A DNA stretch of 64,000 nucleotides from Thalassomonas haliotis (GCF_028657945.1 NZ_CP059693.1:5456001-5520000); one strand, 5' to 3'; positions 9,002-17,569 are shown, counted from the first letter of the stretch. The notes: a model not told the origin generated them from the letters alone. Numbers and translations: made by a program.

Positions 9002-9484
9002 TTAAAAACTCAGGACAAATTCAAATGTTTCCCTGACCCCCTGGTCACGGAATAAAGGCTTGCGATGCTCCAGCAGCATTAAGCTGCCGGCAGACTCCAG
9101 CTCGTCAGGGGTAAAATAATATTGCCCGTCAGGCAAGCCGGCTTTAGGCTGGGCACCGACCATCACCGCCACTTCCCTTAAGGTTTCCCCTAAGCCGTTG
9201 TCGAAGTCGAAATTAAACTCGAGATAAATATGGTTGGTGGGTGTTTCCACCAGGGAAAATTTCCCTGTGGGTACCTCAATCACACCGTCACTGTCCGGCT
9301 GGCAAAATTTAATGCGGCTGGCTTTACGATAGCCAAAAGCATCAAGTAATGTCGTGCTGGTGATCTGCTCTGCCGGGGGGTTGTCGCCCCAGCTGACATC
9401 ACCTCGTCCCCAGCCGATAAAAATAGGCTGGCTGGCAACAAATTCCGCCAGGGCAGTACGCCCGCTTTGGGTAAGTATGGCCAC
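9002..9484 (-). CDS. Phage tail protein, partner of DUF4815 (160 aa)
   Basis: A 160-aa protein starting with LTQSGRTALAEFVASQPIF and then WGRGDVSWG. This small tail protein usually sits next to DUF4815 genes. The start codon is GTG at 9484, with AGGAG nine bases upstream. It is the first gene behind promoters E1 and E2, with a strong intrinsic terminator (9616-9642) in between, so its expression should depend on read-through. Function beyond tail structure is not known to me. Confidence 0.7.
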   Translation of the reverse strand: MAILTQSGRTALAEFVASQPIFIGWGRGDVSWGDNPPAEQITSTTLLDAFGYRKASRIKFCQPDSDGVIEVPTGKFSLVETPTNHIYLEFNFDFDNGLGETLREVAVMVGAQPKAGLPDGQYYFTPDELESAGSLMLLEHRKPLFRDQGVRETFEFVLSF

Positions 9485-9615
9485 TGTAGTTCACTCCTGT
9501 GGGGTTAATGACGAACATCACCAGCCATAAGGTCAATGACTTATGGCCAGCACACATAACACCGGCACCGGGATAACTGGGTTCAGTTCCGGTGATGGTT
9601 TATCGTCGGGTAAAA

Positions 9616-9642
9616 ACGAAAAAACCCGCCGGCGGCGGGTTT
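9616..9642 (-). terminator. Intrinsic terminator in the leader of the DUF4815 operon
   Basis: AAACCCGCC and GGCGGGTTT (9-bp GC-rich stem, 3-nt loop), then TTTTCGTTTTT on the minus strand. It lies about 85 nt after the predicted start of promoter E1 and about 130 nt before the GTG of the first gene. It therefore stops leader transcripts unless polymerase is made termination-resistant. Confidence 0.8.
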
Positions 9643-9732
9643 CTTTAAAAGGTAACCATTAAAAAGAAATGGTTGTTTTTCATTGCAGTTATTGATGAAG
9701 TCTTTAATTGGCTTCTTTGTCAGTATGGGTAA

Positions 9733-9774
9733 ATGATACCCTTTTTTTCGCTAACTAACAGGTCAAGTCTGACC
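9733..9774 (-). promoter_or_regulatory. Shared tail-regulon promoter E1
   Basis: On the minus strand: dyad GGTCAGACTTGACC (9761-9774), TGT, a 19-nt stretch ending in an A-tract, then TATCAT (9733-9738) as -10 box. The dyad to -10 spacing is 22 nt. If TATCAT is -12 to -7, the dyad is centred at -41.5, a class II activator position. No sigma-70 -35 box is apparent. The -10 itself lies in a second dyad, GGGTA-N5-TACCC. Confidence 0.8.
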
Positions 9775-9910
9775 GGTAAAATATAGCGCTGACTTTGCCA
9801 TGAAACCTGACAGCCATTAAAAATCACCGGAGTTTTCAGCTCATCTTAACCTGGCTTGCCCTCACAGAGGGTATCAAGTGTTTCGCTCGCTTCTTTGTCA
9901 GTATGGGAAA

Positions 9911-9952
9911 ATAATACCCTTTTTTGCCTCTCGCGACAGGTCAAGTCTGACC
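9911..9952 (-). promoter_or_regulatory. Shared tail-regulon promoter E2
   Basis: Dyad GGTCAGACTTGACC (9939-9952), 22 nt, then TATTAT (9911-9916) on the minus strand. It is a duplicate of E1; similarity continues past the predicted start (CCCATACTGACAAAGAAG in both). Two copies in tandem face the DUF4815 operon. The rest of the 9485-10080 gap holds only E1 and two terminators. Confidence 0.8.
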
Positions 9953-10017
9953 TGATTGGCTTTATCCCTTAACTTAAACAAATTTATCTTTAGACAATTT
10001 GTTTGAGTTAACGGACA

Positions 10018-10040
10018 AAACCCCGGAAATACCGGGGTTT
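10018..10040 (-). terminator. Terminator after fibre cassette 1
   Basis: AAACCCCGG and CCGGGGTTT pair across a 5-nt loop, 41 bp after the stop of the chaperone gene. On the minus strand TTTTGTCC follows. It probably ends the J1-I1-fibre operon before promoters E2 and E1. Confidence 0.65.
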
Positions 10041-10080
10041 AACTCTTAAGGCATGAATAATTCAACCCGTTTTATACACG

Positions 10081-10407
10081 TTATTGCGGCTTAACGGGCC
10101 AAACAATCTCATCCGGATTAGCAGTTGACTGAGGCAAGTCACGCAAAAGCTGACGATATTCAACATAGTGCGCTTTTTGCTCTGCCGATAACGGACTATC
10201 CGGCATTTGCGTCCAGTCCGTAAGCGCAATCAGGTGATCCCGCTTGCTCCGCACTTGCCGCCACTTTTCTTCACCGATGGCGTTGTTGCAAATAACTTGT
10301 GCTTCATTTACCGTAAACCCCATTTCCACCAGTACAGACATTTCGGCAGGTACGTTTACCAGGACTTCCCCGGTTTTACTCGTCAGTTCTGTTATAAAAA
10401 TATCCAT
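10081..10407 (-). CDS. Tail fibre assembly / phage tail assembly chaperone (108 aa)
   Basis: A 108-aa protein with the C-terminal signature KRDHLIALTDWTQMPDSPLS followed by YRQLLRDLPQ and IVWPVKPQ, characteristic of the phage tail assembly chaperone family found directly after fibre genes in many myophages. It sits 8 nt after the fibre gene 10416-11192. The expected role is folding or attaching the fibre tip; it is usually absent from the mature particle. Last gene of cassette 1. Confidence 0.8.
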   Translation of the reverse strand: MDIFITELTSKTGEVLVNVPAEMSVLVEMGFTVNEAQVICNNAIGEEKWRQVRSKRDHLIALTDWTQMPDSPLSAEQKAHYVEYRQLLRDLPQSTANPDEIVWPVKPQ

Positions 10408-10415
10408 AAATCCCC

Positions 10416-11192
10416 CTAGCCTTTTAGCGCATAACGCTGGTCATAATCAAGCATATAGGCCAGACGCGTTTCACCGTAATCGCCTCCCAAAGCAGCATCG
10501 TCAATATGATAAGACTTAGCCATCCATTTAATGCCCCAGGATGTATTCACCGAAGAACTCACCGTCACTTCCTCGTCTTCCCGGCTGTACCAAAGATCAT
10601 CGTTAAAGTTTTTGATAACCTGATATTTAAGCCCCCCGCGCAAATAACAGCCGCTTCGGGTACGACAAGGCACAATTTCACCGTCGCTGTGACCGTTATA
10701 AAGCGGTAATTCGCTATTGATGGGACGGGCAATGGTCGGCATTGCAAAAGCAATGTTACGTACTGTTTTACGATAAGTCTGGGAAATCCGCTTCACGGTA
10801 AGGTAGTTGGCATCGCCATTCCAGGAATAAGCGGCCCCTTCAAGCTGCAGATTAAGGCCGGCAATATGGACAATGCCGGCACCAAAAGGCTGCAGGTGCG
10901 AGTCGGCAGAATAGTTGCGGGCAATGGTCATTTGTGTTTCGCCGCGGCTGTTGCCGGGCATGATCCACCATACCGGATAAAAATAATCGGTACTTAATCC
11001 TGTCAGGTCTATTTCTGATTTATAAAGCCTGGCACCATTTATATCCTCGGCCTGAACCGATGCTCTCCAGCTATCAAACGAGTCTTTAGCCTGAATAACC
11101 TTATTATCTATCTCCGCTATTTTTCCGGTCACTGTTGCCGTCATGTTCTCGGCTGCCTGGACCACATTGGCAATATCTTGCGTCAAAGACAT
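10416..11192 (-). CDS. Tail fibre protein, cassette 1 (258 aa)
   Basis: A 258-aa protein. The first ~45 residues (MSLTQDIANVVQAAENMTAT and onward) are a helical anchor that matches the fibre at 22964-23698 (MALEQDIADLVQASNNLTGV). The remainder is beta-rich and unlike the other fibres. It follows the collar gene and precedes the chaperone, the standard fibre position. The target receptor cannot be inferred. Confidence 0.7.
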   Translation of the reverse strand: MSLTQDIANVVQAAENMTATVTGKIAEIDNKVIQAKDSFDSWRASVQAEDINGARLYKSEIDLTGLSTDYFYPVWWIMPGNSRGETQMTIARNYSADSHLQPFGAGIVHIAGLNLQLEGAAYSWNGDANYLTVKRISQTYRKTVRNIAFAMPTIARPINSELPLYNGHSDGEIVPCRTRSGCYLRGGLKYQVIKNFNDDLWYSREDEEVTVSSSVNTSWGIKWMAKSYHIDDAALGGDYGETRLAYMLDYDQRYALKG

Positions 11193-11258
11193 TTACATCC
11201 TCCTGTTGTATATACCGCTGAATCATTCAGCACCATGTTAAATAAACCGGCCATAGCC

Positions 11259-11783
11259 CTAACCCGCCTGTTGCTCAAGCGCCAACAGGCGAAATTCCTG
11301 CTGCATTTGCCGGTGCAGGGTATTAATTTGCACCTCGGCCAGTTGGGCAAACTCTTCATCGATGACCAGGTTAAGGTTTTCGCTGCCGACGACAACGGTA
11401 ACGCTGTCGCTCGGCAAGGCCTCGATATTGAGGGTGAACCATTGCAAAATCTTCACCACCGGGGTGCGATAGCCCAAGGTTTTTCCCGCCTGGGAATACA
11501 CCCCAAGCAAGGTACCGTCGCTAAGAAAAATACCGATTTCTCGGATTGCGTATTCAAGCTCGCCCTCAAATTTGCCCGCCATGCGTAAGTGCTTACCGTC
11601 TCCCTGGTAATCCATGACCTCGATACGTTCTTTTTCACTGAGTAAAGCCGTCTGGTTTTTGCCCGGGGCATAAGCCCCGTCGCCAAAGGCCATATGCGTG
11701 ATTTCCCCTTTCAAGCCCTTGCCTTGTTCAGACAACAGCTTAGCCAGTCCGGCTTCTGTAAATTGCAGCTTTAATCCTGCCAT
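11259..11783 (-). CDS. Phage tail-collar fibre protein, cassette 1 (174 aa)
   Basis: A 174-aa protein of the tail-collar fibre N-terminal family (DUF3751): FTEAGLAKLLSEQGKGLKGE, AFGDGAYAPGKNQTAL, REIGIFLSDGTLLGVYS. In P2 relatives this domain is the N-terminus of the fibre and attaches it to the baseplate. Here it is a separate short gene, with the distal fibre encoded next. Its ATG overlaps the stop of the tail protein I gene (TAATG). Confidence 0.85.
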   Translation of the reverse strand: MAGLKLQFTEAGLAKLLSEQGKGLKGEITHMAFGDGAYAPGKNQTALLSEKERIEVMDYQGDGKHLRMAGKFEGELEYAIREIGIFLSDGTLLGVYSQAGKTLGYRTPVVKILQWFTLNIEALPSDSVTVVVGSENLNLVIDEEFAQLAEVQINTLHRQMQQEFRLLALEQQAG

Positions 11784-12541
11784 TAGACTATCCCTTCTAA
11801 GTTAATATCAGACAAACACAACTGGTGACTTACCCCGGCCAAGTGAGGACAGGCAAAAACCAGCTCAGGCACCAGGGGTAAAAACTCGGCTTGTTGATCA
11901 TGACAATCCAGTCGATGTATAACCCCGCCATAGCCCAAACCGGCACTTATGGCATCGGGCACCACAGGCTCAGGTTCAAAGTTATGCGCCATAACGCCAA
12001 TTGACGGCCCGACAGCCGCTGACAGCGTAAGTTTTTCCTCCAGCGCCAGTCCCAGCTCGACATCAAAATGAATAATCCCGCGCCGCGCCGATTTGATCAC
12101 CCGGGTGACCTGCTCCAGCATCTCCCGGGTAATGACCCCTTCGTCATTGTCGGTGAGGTTTTCATTAATTAACGCCACTACCGTCATGGTACCGGGCTCT
12201 TGACTGCCGTTTGGCGCCCACCATTCACGCAAGTGCGTTTTTATGTTTAAACTGTCCAGCGCTTCCTGCACCGCATAAGGGGTGCCTTTATAGCGATGAA
12301 TATCAAAAGAATTTTGCACCACCTGGCGCTTAATATGCTCCGGCCAGCGGTCATCCCATTCATCGACCGAGAACGCCCATGCCAGCCAGGGCAAAAGCGA
12401 CAGCGGACAAGTATGAGGATCCCACAACTGGGCTATCGGCACCGGCAAGTCAGTCGCTTTATTGACAACTTGTTCAAGGTGATATTCCAACTCGGTAACA
12501 TTAGGCGGCAACAGGCTGTTATCCTGCTCATGACTAGACAT
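11783..12541 (-). CDS. Phage tail protein I, copy 1 (252 aa)
   Basis: A 252-aa gpI-family baseplate wedge protein: IAQLWDPHTCPLSLLPWLAW, WDDRWPEHIKRQVVQNSF, YKGTPYAVQEAL. A C-terminal extension of ~70 residues follows the usual domain. It overlaps the upstream J1 gene by 8 bp, the same overlap seen for copies 3 and 4. gpI normally connects J to the fibre. Confidence 0.88.
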   Translation of the reverse strand: MSSHEQDNSLLPPNVTELEYHLEQVVNKATDLPVPIAQLWDPHTCPLSLLPWLAWAFSVDEWDDRWPEHIKRQVVQNSFDIHRYKGTPYAVQEALDSLNIKTHLREWWAPNGSQEPGTMTVVALINENLTDNDEGVITREMLEQVTRVIKSARRGIIHFDVELGLALEEKLTLSAAVGPSIGVMAHNFEPEPVVPDAISAGLGYGGVIHRLDCHDQQAEFLPLVPELVFACPHLAGVSHQLCLSDINLEGIV

Positions 12542-13469
12542 CCACGCCTCCTATCGTCACTTGAACACCGCTACAGTATGCCGCCTGAACATTATTCATC
12601 TTCAAATCGGCTGTCGGCATGACCAGTTCGACACTATGAACCCCCGCCTGGTGTAAAGCAGCATACAAACCGGATTGGGTCACGTCATACCCCAGCTTGT
12701 GGCGCTCCCGGACATAAGCCCACACCGCGGCCTCGGCGGTTTGCTGGATCACCTCGCCCGACGGGCCCGGCAGGATAGTAAGTACCGCCTCAACCGGATA
12801 TTCAACCACCTGTGCCGCCACCACAGAAACTTTATCCCCCAAAGGACGCACCTTAGAAGCGGTTTCAAGCACCTGACTGCCGTCATCACTGAGGCCGAAA
12901 TAACGGCGCACATCAGCCAAGACATTATTGTCGGGGACACCGTTACCGTTTCGCCCTAAGACAGTCACCACCATATGGCAAGGGCTCGGACTGGATGCAT
13001 CGACATCCAACACTTCACCACTGGCGGATAAAGCATGAAACACATAAGCGTCACCACTGCCCGCGGTATTTAAGCCGTCAAAGGCCATCTGGATACGGCG
13101 ACGGTAACTGCTGTCCTCTTCCAGCACTTGTGCCACCGGCGGTACAGCAACAGCATTCGCCTCCTGAAGCACCAGGCGTTCAACGTTATAGCGGGCACCT
13201 ATGGCATCAAGACCATTTGCCGTAGCCGTCGCCAGCATATTGCCCCGGGTGGCATCATTAATTTTTGCTTCCAGCAACATTTCCCGGTAGGCAAACACCT
13301 GTAGTGCCTTGACCAGAGGATCAGACTCCAGCGCCAGCACATCCCGATATGCTTCTTTAAGGCCAACCAGGATACCTTTCAATTCCTGGTAAGTGGTTTC
13401 AAAATCCGGAGACGAAATAACGTCCGGGACAGGTACCTTGGACAGGTCCAGTAATTTAAAAGCGGTCAT
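12534..13469 (-). CDS. Baseplate J family protein, copy 1 (311 aa)
   Basis: A 311-aa P2 gpJ-like wedge protein: DLSKVPVPDVISSPDFE, REMLLEAKINDATRGNML, LDAIGARYNVERLV, YRRRIQMAFDGLNTAGSG. It is close to copy 3 (21262-22215) along its length and more distant from copies 2 and 4. It is the first gene of an operon with its own E-type promoter (E3) about 200 bp upstream. Confidence 0.9.
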   Translation of the reverse strand: MTAFKLLDLSKVPVPDVISSPDFETTYQELKGILVGLKEAYRDVLALESDPLVKALQVFAYREMLLEAKINDATRGNMLATATANGLDAIGARYNVERLVLQEANAVAVPPVAQVLEEDSSYRRRIQMAFDGLNTAGSGDAYVFHALSASGEVLDVDASSPSPCHMVVTVLGRNGNGVPDNNVLADVRRYFGLSDDGSQVLETASKVRPLGDKVSVVAAQVVEYPVEAVLTILPGPSGEVIQQTAEAAVWAYVRERHKLGYDVTQSGLYAALHQAGVHSVELVMPTADLKMNNVQAAYCSGVQVTIGGVDV

Positions 13470-13675
13470 ATCCCCTCCCTGAGACAGATGTCGTTTTATT
13501 TACAGTAAAAACCTCAGTCGTAACACTAAGTTGAGATACTTAGCTTTAAAAATAACGGTTAACTGAGCATTGAAAATCAAAAGATTTAATCCAGCCCCTT
13601 ATCAGGAGGCAAAGACATTAAGAAAGAAGTAAGGCCCTCTTGCTAAATCTGGCCTTCATCTGCGAGTATGGCTAA

Positions 13676-13717
13676 ATGATACGCTTTTTTTCACCCGGTA
13701 ACAGGTCAACTATGACC
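13676..13717 (-). promoter_or_regulatory. Shared tail-regulon promoter E3
   Basis: Minus strand: dyad GGTCATAGTTGACC (13704-13717), 22 nt ending AAAAAAAGCG, then TATCAT (13676-13681). It drives cassette 1 (J1, I1, collar, fibre, chaperone). Just after the predicted start lies a 6-bp hairpin (AAGGCC/GGCCTT, 13631-13656) followed by ACTTCTTTCTT, a weak terminator candidate. The rest of the 13470-13864 gap shows nothing recognisable. Confidence 0.8.
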
Positions 13718-13864
13718 GGGAGCTCATTATCCGCCGGTCATTACCGGCTACCAGCTTACTTGCCTTAATGATTTCCTGCGCCCACAAGTCGGCACAAATG
13801 AAATGCCTTTGATAACTTCTAAAGCGTGCAAAATCCACATAAGATTTCCCCCGGAAAAAGAGCG

Positions 13865-14767
13865 CTACTGTGCCGGCTTGCCGGTAAATTCAGCCATGAC
13901 TTGCACTGTGCTTGTTTGACTACTTTCTAAAGCGGCGCCAAGTACGCTGGTATGGTTCACGCCGATAAAAGCAAAGTTGGTTTTCGACCAGGGCGTGGCC
14001 GTCCATTTACCCAACCAGCCAGATGCCGCATAACTTAAACCGGAAGTCAGTTGTCTGACACTGGCACGTAAGCTGGACACACCATGATCGTAGCGCTCAC
14101 TCAGGGTCATTTCTCCTAAAATGGGCTCCTTGATGTAACGGATCTCATCGGTTCTGAGACTTTTACGGGCAGAAACCTGTTGATACTCAGTCGCGCTAAC
14201 CGCACAGCTGTGCTTGCGGCTAAACGACAGTTTGGTCTCACCGCCTTCGACCGCAATCCCTGAATAATCCGAGAGCAGGTGACCAAACTCACTGACATGC
14301 TGCTCAGACAGTTTTAATTTACGCACGTCGTAGTCGTGGAAAATCCGCGCCAGGCGCGAGCGCACCGGCGCCGACATCCGCGCCAGGTTGATGATCCGGG
14401 TGATATCTTCATCACCCGGCACCTTGCCCGGATCTATCTGGTACTCATAAAAATGGCGGCCCGGTTCTTCATGCTCGATATCAGGGCTGACAATGCCTAA
14501 CCATAACAGCGCCATTTTCAGCGCCCCCGGGGTACCCCGGATACGCTGCCAGTTTAAGCCTGTGGTCAGCATCTGACGCATGTCACTGCTGTAGGGCAGT
14601 ATTGCTTCCAGACCATATTCCCACACCAGCCAGTGCAGCAACTCATCCGACGGGGTATTTTTCAGCTCCCGGATCTGCTTTAGCGCCAACTCAAACTCCG
14701 GCTTAAACTGGTTAAGCTCTGCTAAATGACGCTGCAACTCTGAAGCGTTAGGGGGTAATAAGCTCAT
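13865..14767 (-). CDS. Phage tail protein I, divergent copy 2 (300 aa)
   Basis: A 300-aa protein with a gpI-like N-terminus (LLPPNASELQRHLAELNQF, LLHWLVWEYGLEAILPY, WQRIRGTPGALKMALLWLG) and a C-terminal ~130-residue beta-rich extension not seen in the other copies. The PWLAW motif of copies 1, 3 and 4 is replaced by HWLVW. It follows copy 2 of J with a 2-nt gap rather than an 8-bp overlap and no collar gene follows. It may be a core wedge component rather than a fibre adaptor. Confidence 0.78.
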   Translation of the reverse strand: MSLLPPNASELQRHLAELNQFKPEFELALKQIRELKNTPSDELLHWLVWEYGLEAILPYSSDMRQMLTTGLNWQRIRGTPGALKMALLWLGIVSPDIEHEEPGRHFYEYQIDPGKVPGDEDITRIINLARMSAPVRSRLARIFHDYDVRKLKLSEQHVSEFGHLLSDYSGIAVEGGETKLSFSRKHSCAVSATEYQQVSARKSLRTDEIRYIKEPILGEMTLSERYDHGVSSLRASVRQLTSGLSYAASGWLGKWTATPWSKTNFAFIGVNHTSVLGAALESSQTSTVQVMAEFTGKPAQ

Positions 14768-14769
14768 AA

Positions 14770-15615
14770 CTACCCCCGAGATTTCAAGGTCAAATTAATA
14801 TTACCCGGCACCACACATTGGTTGGCGGCAATGGTAATGAGTGCTGTCGGCGTGCTGCGTTCAACATAATGGATACCGTCTTTATGCAACTGGGCATCTA
14901 ACCAGCTAGGAGTCAGATCCCAGCCTAGTTCGGCGGAAAGCTCCCAGGCATCAAGCAGGCTTTGTTCTAAGGAGTCGAAAACCACTTGCGGCGTATCCGG
15001 GTGCAAATAAATATCGGCGCTAACATCCACAGGGATCAACTCGGCCGACACCACTTCCACGGTATCGGTAAGCATCTGTACATCTTCAGCGGTGACATGT
15101 TCGCGCACTTTGCCAACAATTTCATCCACATCGTAGCCACTGCGCACCAACACAGAGACACGCACCTGCCCGGGGATCGGGCTGTCAATTTCAACATCGC
15201 GGATGGCCACAGGATCCACTTCAATCGCCCGGCTGCGGTAATGGGCCTTGCTGCCAGCAGTGCTTGAGGCAATCGTGCGGTCACGGATACGCAAACGGAA
15301 GGTCTCATCATCCTCCAAAGGCGAACGCAGCACGCCGTAGAAAACCCCGAGGTTATCCAGATCCGCATCTTTGGCTGTCGCCAGCAAGTTGGCATATACC
15401 GCTTCATTAATACGCTGGCGCAGCAGCATTTCACGGTAGCTTTCCAGCTGTAAGTTTTGCACTAACGGTTCACTTTCCAGCTCCAGCGCCTCACCGTATT
15501 GCGGCGCCATTTCCAGCAGGCGCTGTTTACGCTCCTGGAACAACTGCTCAAACTCGATAGTTTCAATAACATCAGGGGATGGCAGTGCATTAAAATCAAT
15601 AGAACTATTACTCAT
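14770..15615 (-). CDS. Baseplate J family protein, divergent copy 2 (281 aa)
   Basis: A 281-aa gpJ-like protein: PSPDVIETIEFEQLFQERK, YREMLLRQRINEAVYANLL, LDNLGVFYGVLR, FRLRIRDRTIASSTAGSKA. It is shorter and clearly diverged from the other three copies. I take the ATG at 15615 (GAGGAAAAT upstream) instead of the one at 15648, which lies within a terminator. Two intrinsic terminators separate it from the upstream DUF1353 gene and I see no E-type promoter in between. Confidence 0.85.
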   Translation of the reverse strand: MSNSSIDFNALPSPDVIETIEFEQLFQERKQRLLEMAPQYGEALELESEPLVQNLQLESYREMLLRQRINEAVYANLLATAKDADLDNLGVFYGVLRSPLEDDETFRLRIRDRTIASSTAGSKAHYRSRAIEVDPVAIRDVEIDSPIPGQVRVSVLVRSGYDVDEIVGKVREHVTAEDVQMLTDTVEVVSAELIPVDVSADIYLHPDTPQVVFDSLEQSLLDAWELSAELGWDLTPSWLDAQLHKDGIHYVERSTPTALITIAANQCVVPGNINLTLKSRG

Positions 15616-15639
15616 ATTTTCCTCTTCAAATATAAGAAA

Positions 15640-15663
15640 GCCCGGCAATAACCATTGCCGGGC
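15640..15663 (-). terminator. Terminator directly upstream of J copy 2
   Basis: GCCCGGCAAT and ATTGCCGGGC form a 10-bp stem with a 4-nt loop, followed on the minus strand by TTTCTTATATTT. It lies 25 bp before the J2 start, so J2 expression requires read-through or a promoter I cannot identify in the 250-bp gap. Confidence 0.75.
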
Positions 15664-15835
15664 CGGTGTATTTAAGGCGCTTGCCTTGAGTTAGGGTAAC
15701 TAGGGAAATGTTTACCTGAGATCAGGTTTATATAATAACGGCATGTATCACCAAATCCGCTCGAATAGATGGCATTCCTGTTGTCTGGCAATATTCTCTG
15801 AGCTATTCAACGCAAACCACAAAAGGTTGATCACA

Positions 15836-15860
15836 TAAAAAGTCGCCCGCCGAAGCGGGC
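15836..15860 (-). terminator. Terminator after the DUF1353 gene
   Basis: GCCCGC-TTCG-GCGGGC (6-bp stem capped by a TTCG tetraloop) followed by GACTTTTTATG on the minus strand. It lies 55 bp after the stop of the DUF1353 gene and ends the cassette 3 operon unless polymerase is termination-resistant. Confidence 0.75.
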
Positions 15861-15914
15861 AAAGTTTCATGAAACTCTTTACTGAGCTAAGCAATAACAT
15901 CTTGATATACCGGA

Positions 15915-16283
15915 TTAATAGCTACCTTTTCCAAACAATTTTACCGCCAGATACATGATTTTAGCTTTAGATTTTTTCACCCGGCAACGACGTAGGTTTT
16001 TATAAAATAACTTATCCGCCCAAGACTTGGTATTAATCGCCTGCTGATAACATCTGTCATGCACCCAAGCCGCGATCCATCCCTGCTCTACCCGGTTGAC
16101 ATACCAGCGCAGATACCAGGGAGAGGAAAAGCCATCAGAAAACATGCCTTCAGGCAAATGAACCTCAGGTGTTGCTAAAGCACCAAGCAAAACAAATTTA
16201 TCCGATTGTTCGCAATATTTGGCAGAAACTTCTGGCAACATAATTTCAGCACCTTCTATGTTTATATGGACAAAGTCTCTCAT
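15915..16283 (-). CDS. DUF1353 family protein (122 aa)
   Basis: A 122-aa protein matching the DUF1353 pattern: FSDGFSSPWYLRWYV, then AAWVHDRCYQ with the conserved His-Asp, then an Ala-Asp helix (SWADKLFYKNL) and a C-terminal hydrophobic helix. The family is common in tailed phages and prophages and is sometimes placed near lysis or tail tip genes; its activity is unknown to me. It lies 5 nt after the second propeller fibre and is the last gene before the terminator. Confidence 0.78.
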   Translation of the reverse strand: MRDFVHINIEGAEIMLPEVSAKYCEQSDKFVLLGALATPEVHLPEGMFSDGFSSPWYLRWYVNRVEQGWIAAWVHDRCYQQAINTKSWADKLFYKNLRRCRVKKSKAKIMYLAVKLFGKGSY

Positions 16284-16288
16284 GGCGT

Positions 16289-17569
16289 TTACTCAATAAA
16301 CCATTCTCTAATGGTGGTTGAGATTTCACCGCTGGCTATAGCGGCATAAGTTTCATAGAACCCAGCCACCCAGACATCACCACTGGGGGCCGCCGCATAG
16401 GCCGAACCACTACCGCCTGAATTTAAATACTGAGGCAATGCGCTCCAGGTAATACCATTATCAACCGAGCGTGCCGCAGTACCGTCATACCAGGTGGCAA
16501 CCCAAACTCCTTTACCATCAGTCTCCACCCCTTCGGCCTGAGCCCCGCTAGAGCCTGAATTCAAGTGGCGCGGTAAGGGAGTCCAGGTAAGGCCATCATC
16601 TTCAGAACGCGAAACATAACCATCATCAGCCTGAGCTACCCAAACCCCTTTACCATCGGTAGCCAGCCCTCTGTGACTTGCCACAATATCATCATTTGCG
16701 GTGCCATTATTTAAGGCTTGAGGTAGGGCACTCCAAGTAGCCCCGCTATCTGTAGAGCGGGAAGCCCAACCTCTTTGAGAGCAAGCTATAAAAACCCCCG
16801 TAGGGCTGCCGACAGCACAGTTAATAATTTTTATACTATGGGTTGTGCCTGTACCTATGTTTTGCGGCAATGCCGACCAGGTTATACCATTATCAGCCGA
16901 TCGGGCTGCATGACCACTATGAAAACCTGCCACCCAGTTACCCTGGCCATCAGTACCCATGGCATAGATATGATTTGTTCCGCCTGAATTAAGGTATACG
17001 GGGGAAATCTGGGTCCAGCTAATCCCGTTATCATCGGAGCGGGAAGCATAACCGTTAGAAAATCCCGCCACCCAAACACCATTGCCGTCAGTCTGGATTG
17101 AGTAGGGCCGCCCGGCACTGGCATCACAGTTAAGGTATTGGGGCAATGCCGTCCAGGTCACGCCGGCATCATCTGAGCGTGCCGCTTCCCCGCCGCCAAA
17201 TAAAACCACAAAAACGCCGTGACCATCGCCGCAAACACTGACAATATAACTCGTCCCTCCGCTCAACGGTGCTCCTGAATTTAATCCCTGGATTAGCGGG
17301 CGCCATATTTCGGCTTTGTTAGGCTCGCTAATAACAACATCCCGCTGAGTTGCAATTTTATTAATACCCGAGACGATATATTCATGCTCGTCTCCCACAG
17401 GCAAATGTAAGGAAGGAAACTCTTCCGCCAGTAGCGGGAAAGAGTCCGCAGAAAAAGCTTCTCCACTGGCAGGAAGTAAGCCATATTTAACATTCTCTCC
17501 CCGGTGAAGTACGCTTTTTCCTACAATTTCAGACATACCATTTGATACTTTTAAAGGTGTCACTATCAT
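16289..17569 (-). CDS. Asp-box (BNR) beta-propeller tail fibre, copy 2 (426 aa)
   Basis: A 426-aa protein with six clear Asp-box motifs about 50 residues apart: RSDDAGVTW, RSDDNGISW, RSADNGITW, RSTDSGATW, RSEDDGLTW and RSVDNGITW. Each is preceded by a GxGVWVAG-type strand, so the domain from residue ~95 is a six- or seven-bladed propeller of the sialidase fold. No sialidase Arg triad or FRIP motif is evident, so glycan binding seems likelier than hydrolysis. Its ATG overlaps the stop of the collar gene (ATGA). Probably the receptor-binding tip. Confidence 0.75.
   Translation of the reverse strand: MIVTPLKVSNGMSEIVGKSVLHRGENVKYGLLPASGEAFSADSFPLLAEEFPSLHLPVGDEHEYIVSGINKIATQRDVVISEPNKAEIWRPLIQGLNSGAPLSGGTSYIVSVCGDGHGVFVVLFGGGEAARSDDAGVTWTALPQYLNCDASAGRPYSIQTDGNGVWVAGFSNGYASRSDDNGISWTQISPVYLNSGGTNHIYAMGTDGQGNWVAGFHSGHAARSADNGITWSALPQNIGTGTTHSIKIINCAVGSPTGVFIACSQRGWASRSTDSGATWSALPQALNNGTANDDIVASHRGLATDGKGVWVAQADDGYVSRSEDDGLTWTPLPRHLNSGSSGAQAEGVETDGKGVWVATWYDGTAARSVDNGITWSALPQYLNSGGSGSAYAAAPSGDVWVAGFYETYAAIASGEISTTIREWFIE

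Noticed and set aside
15650-15835. Seventh regulon promoter upstream of J2
   Set aside because: CCTGATCTCAGG near 15716 is palindromic, but it does not match the GGTCA dyad and no -10 lies at 22 nt.
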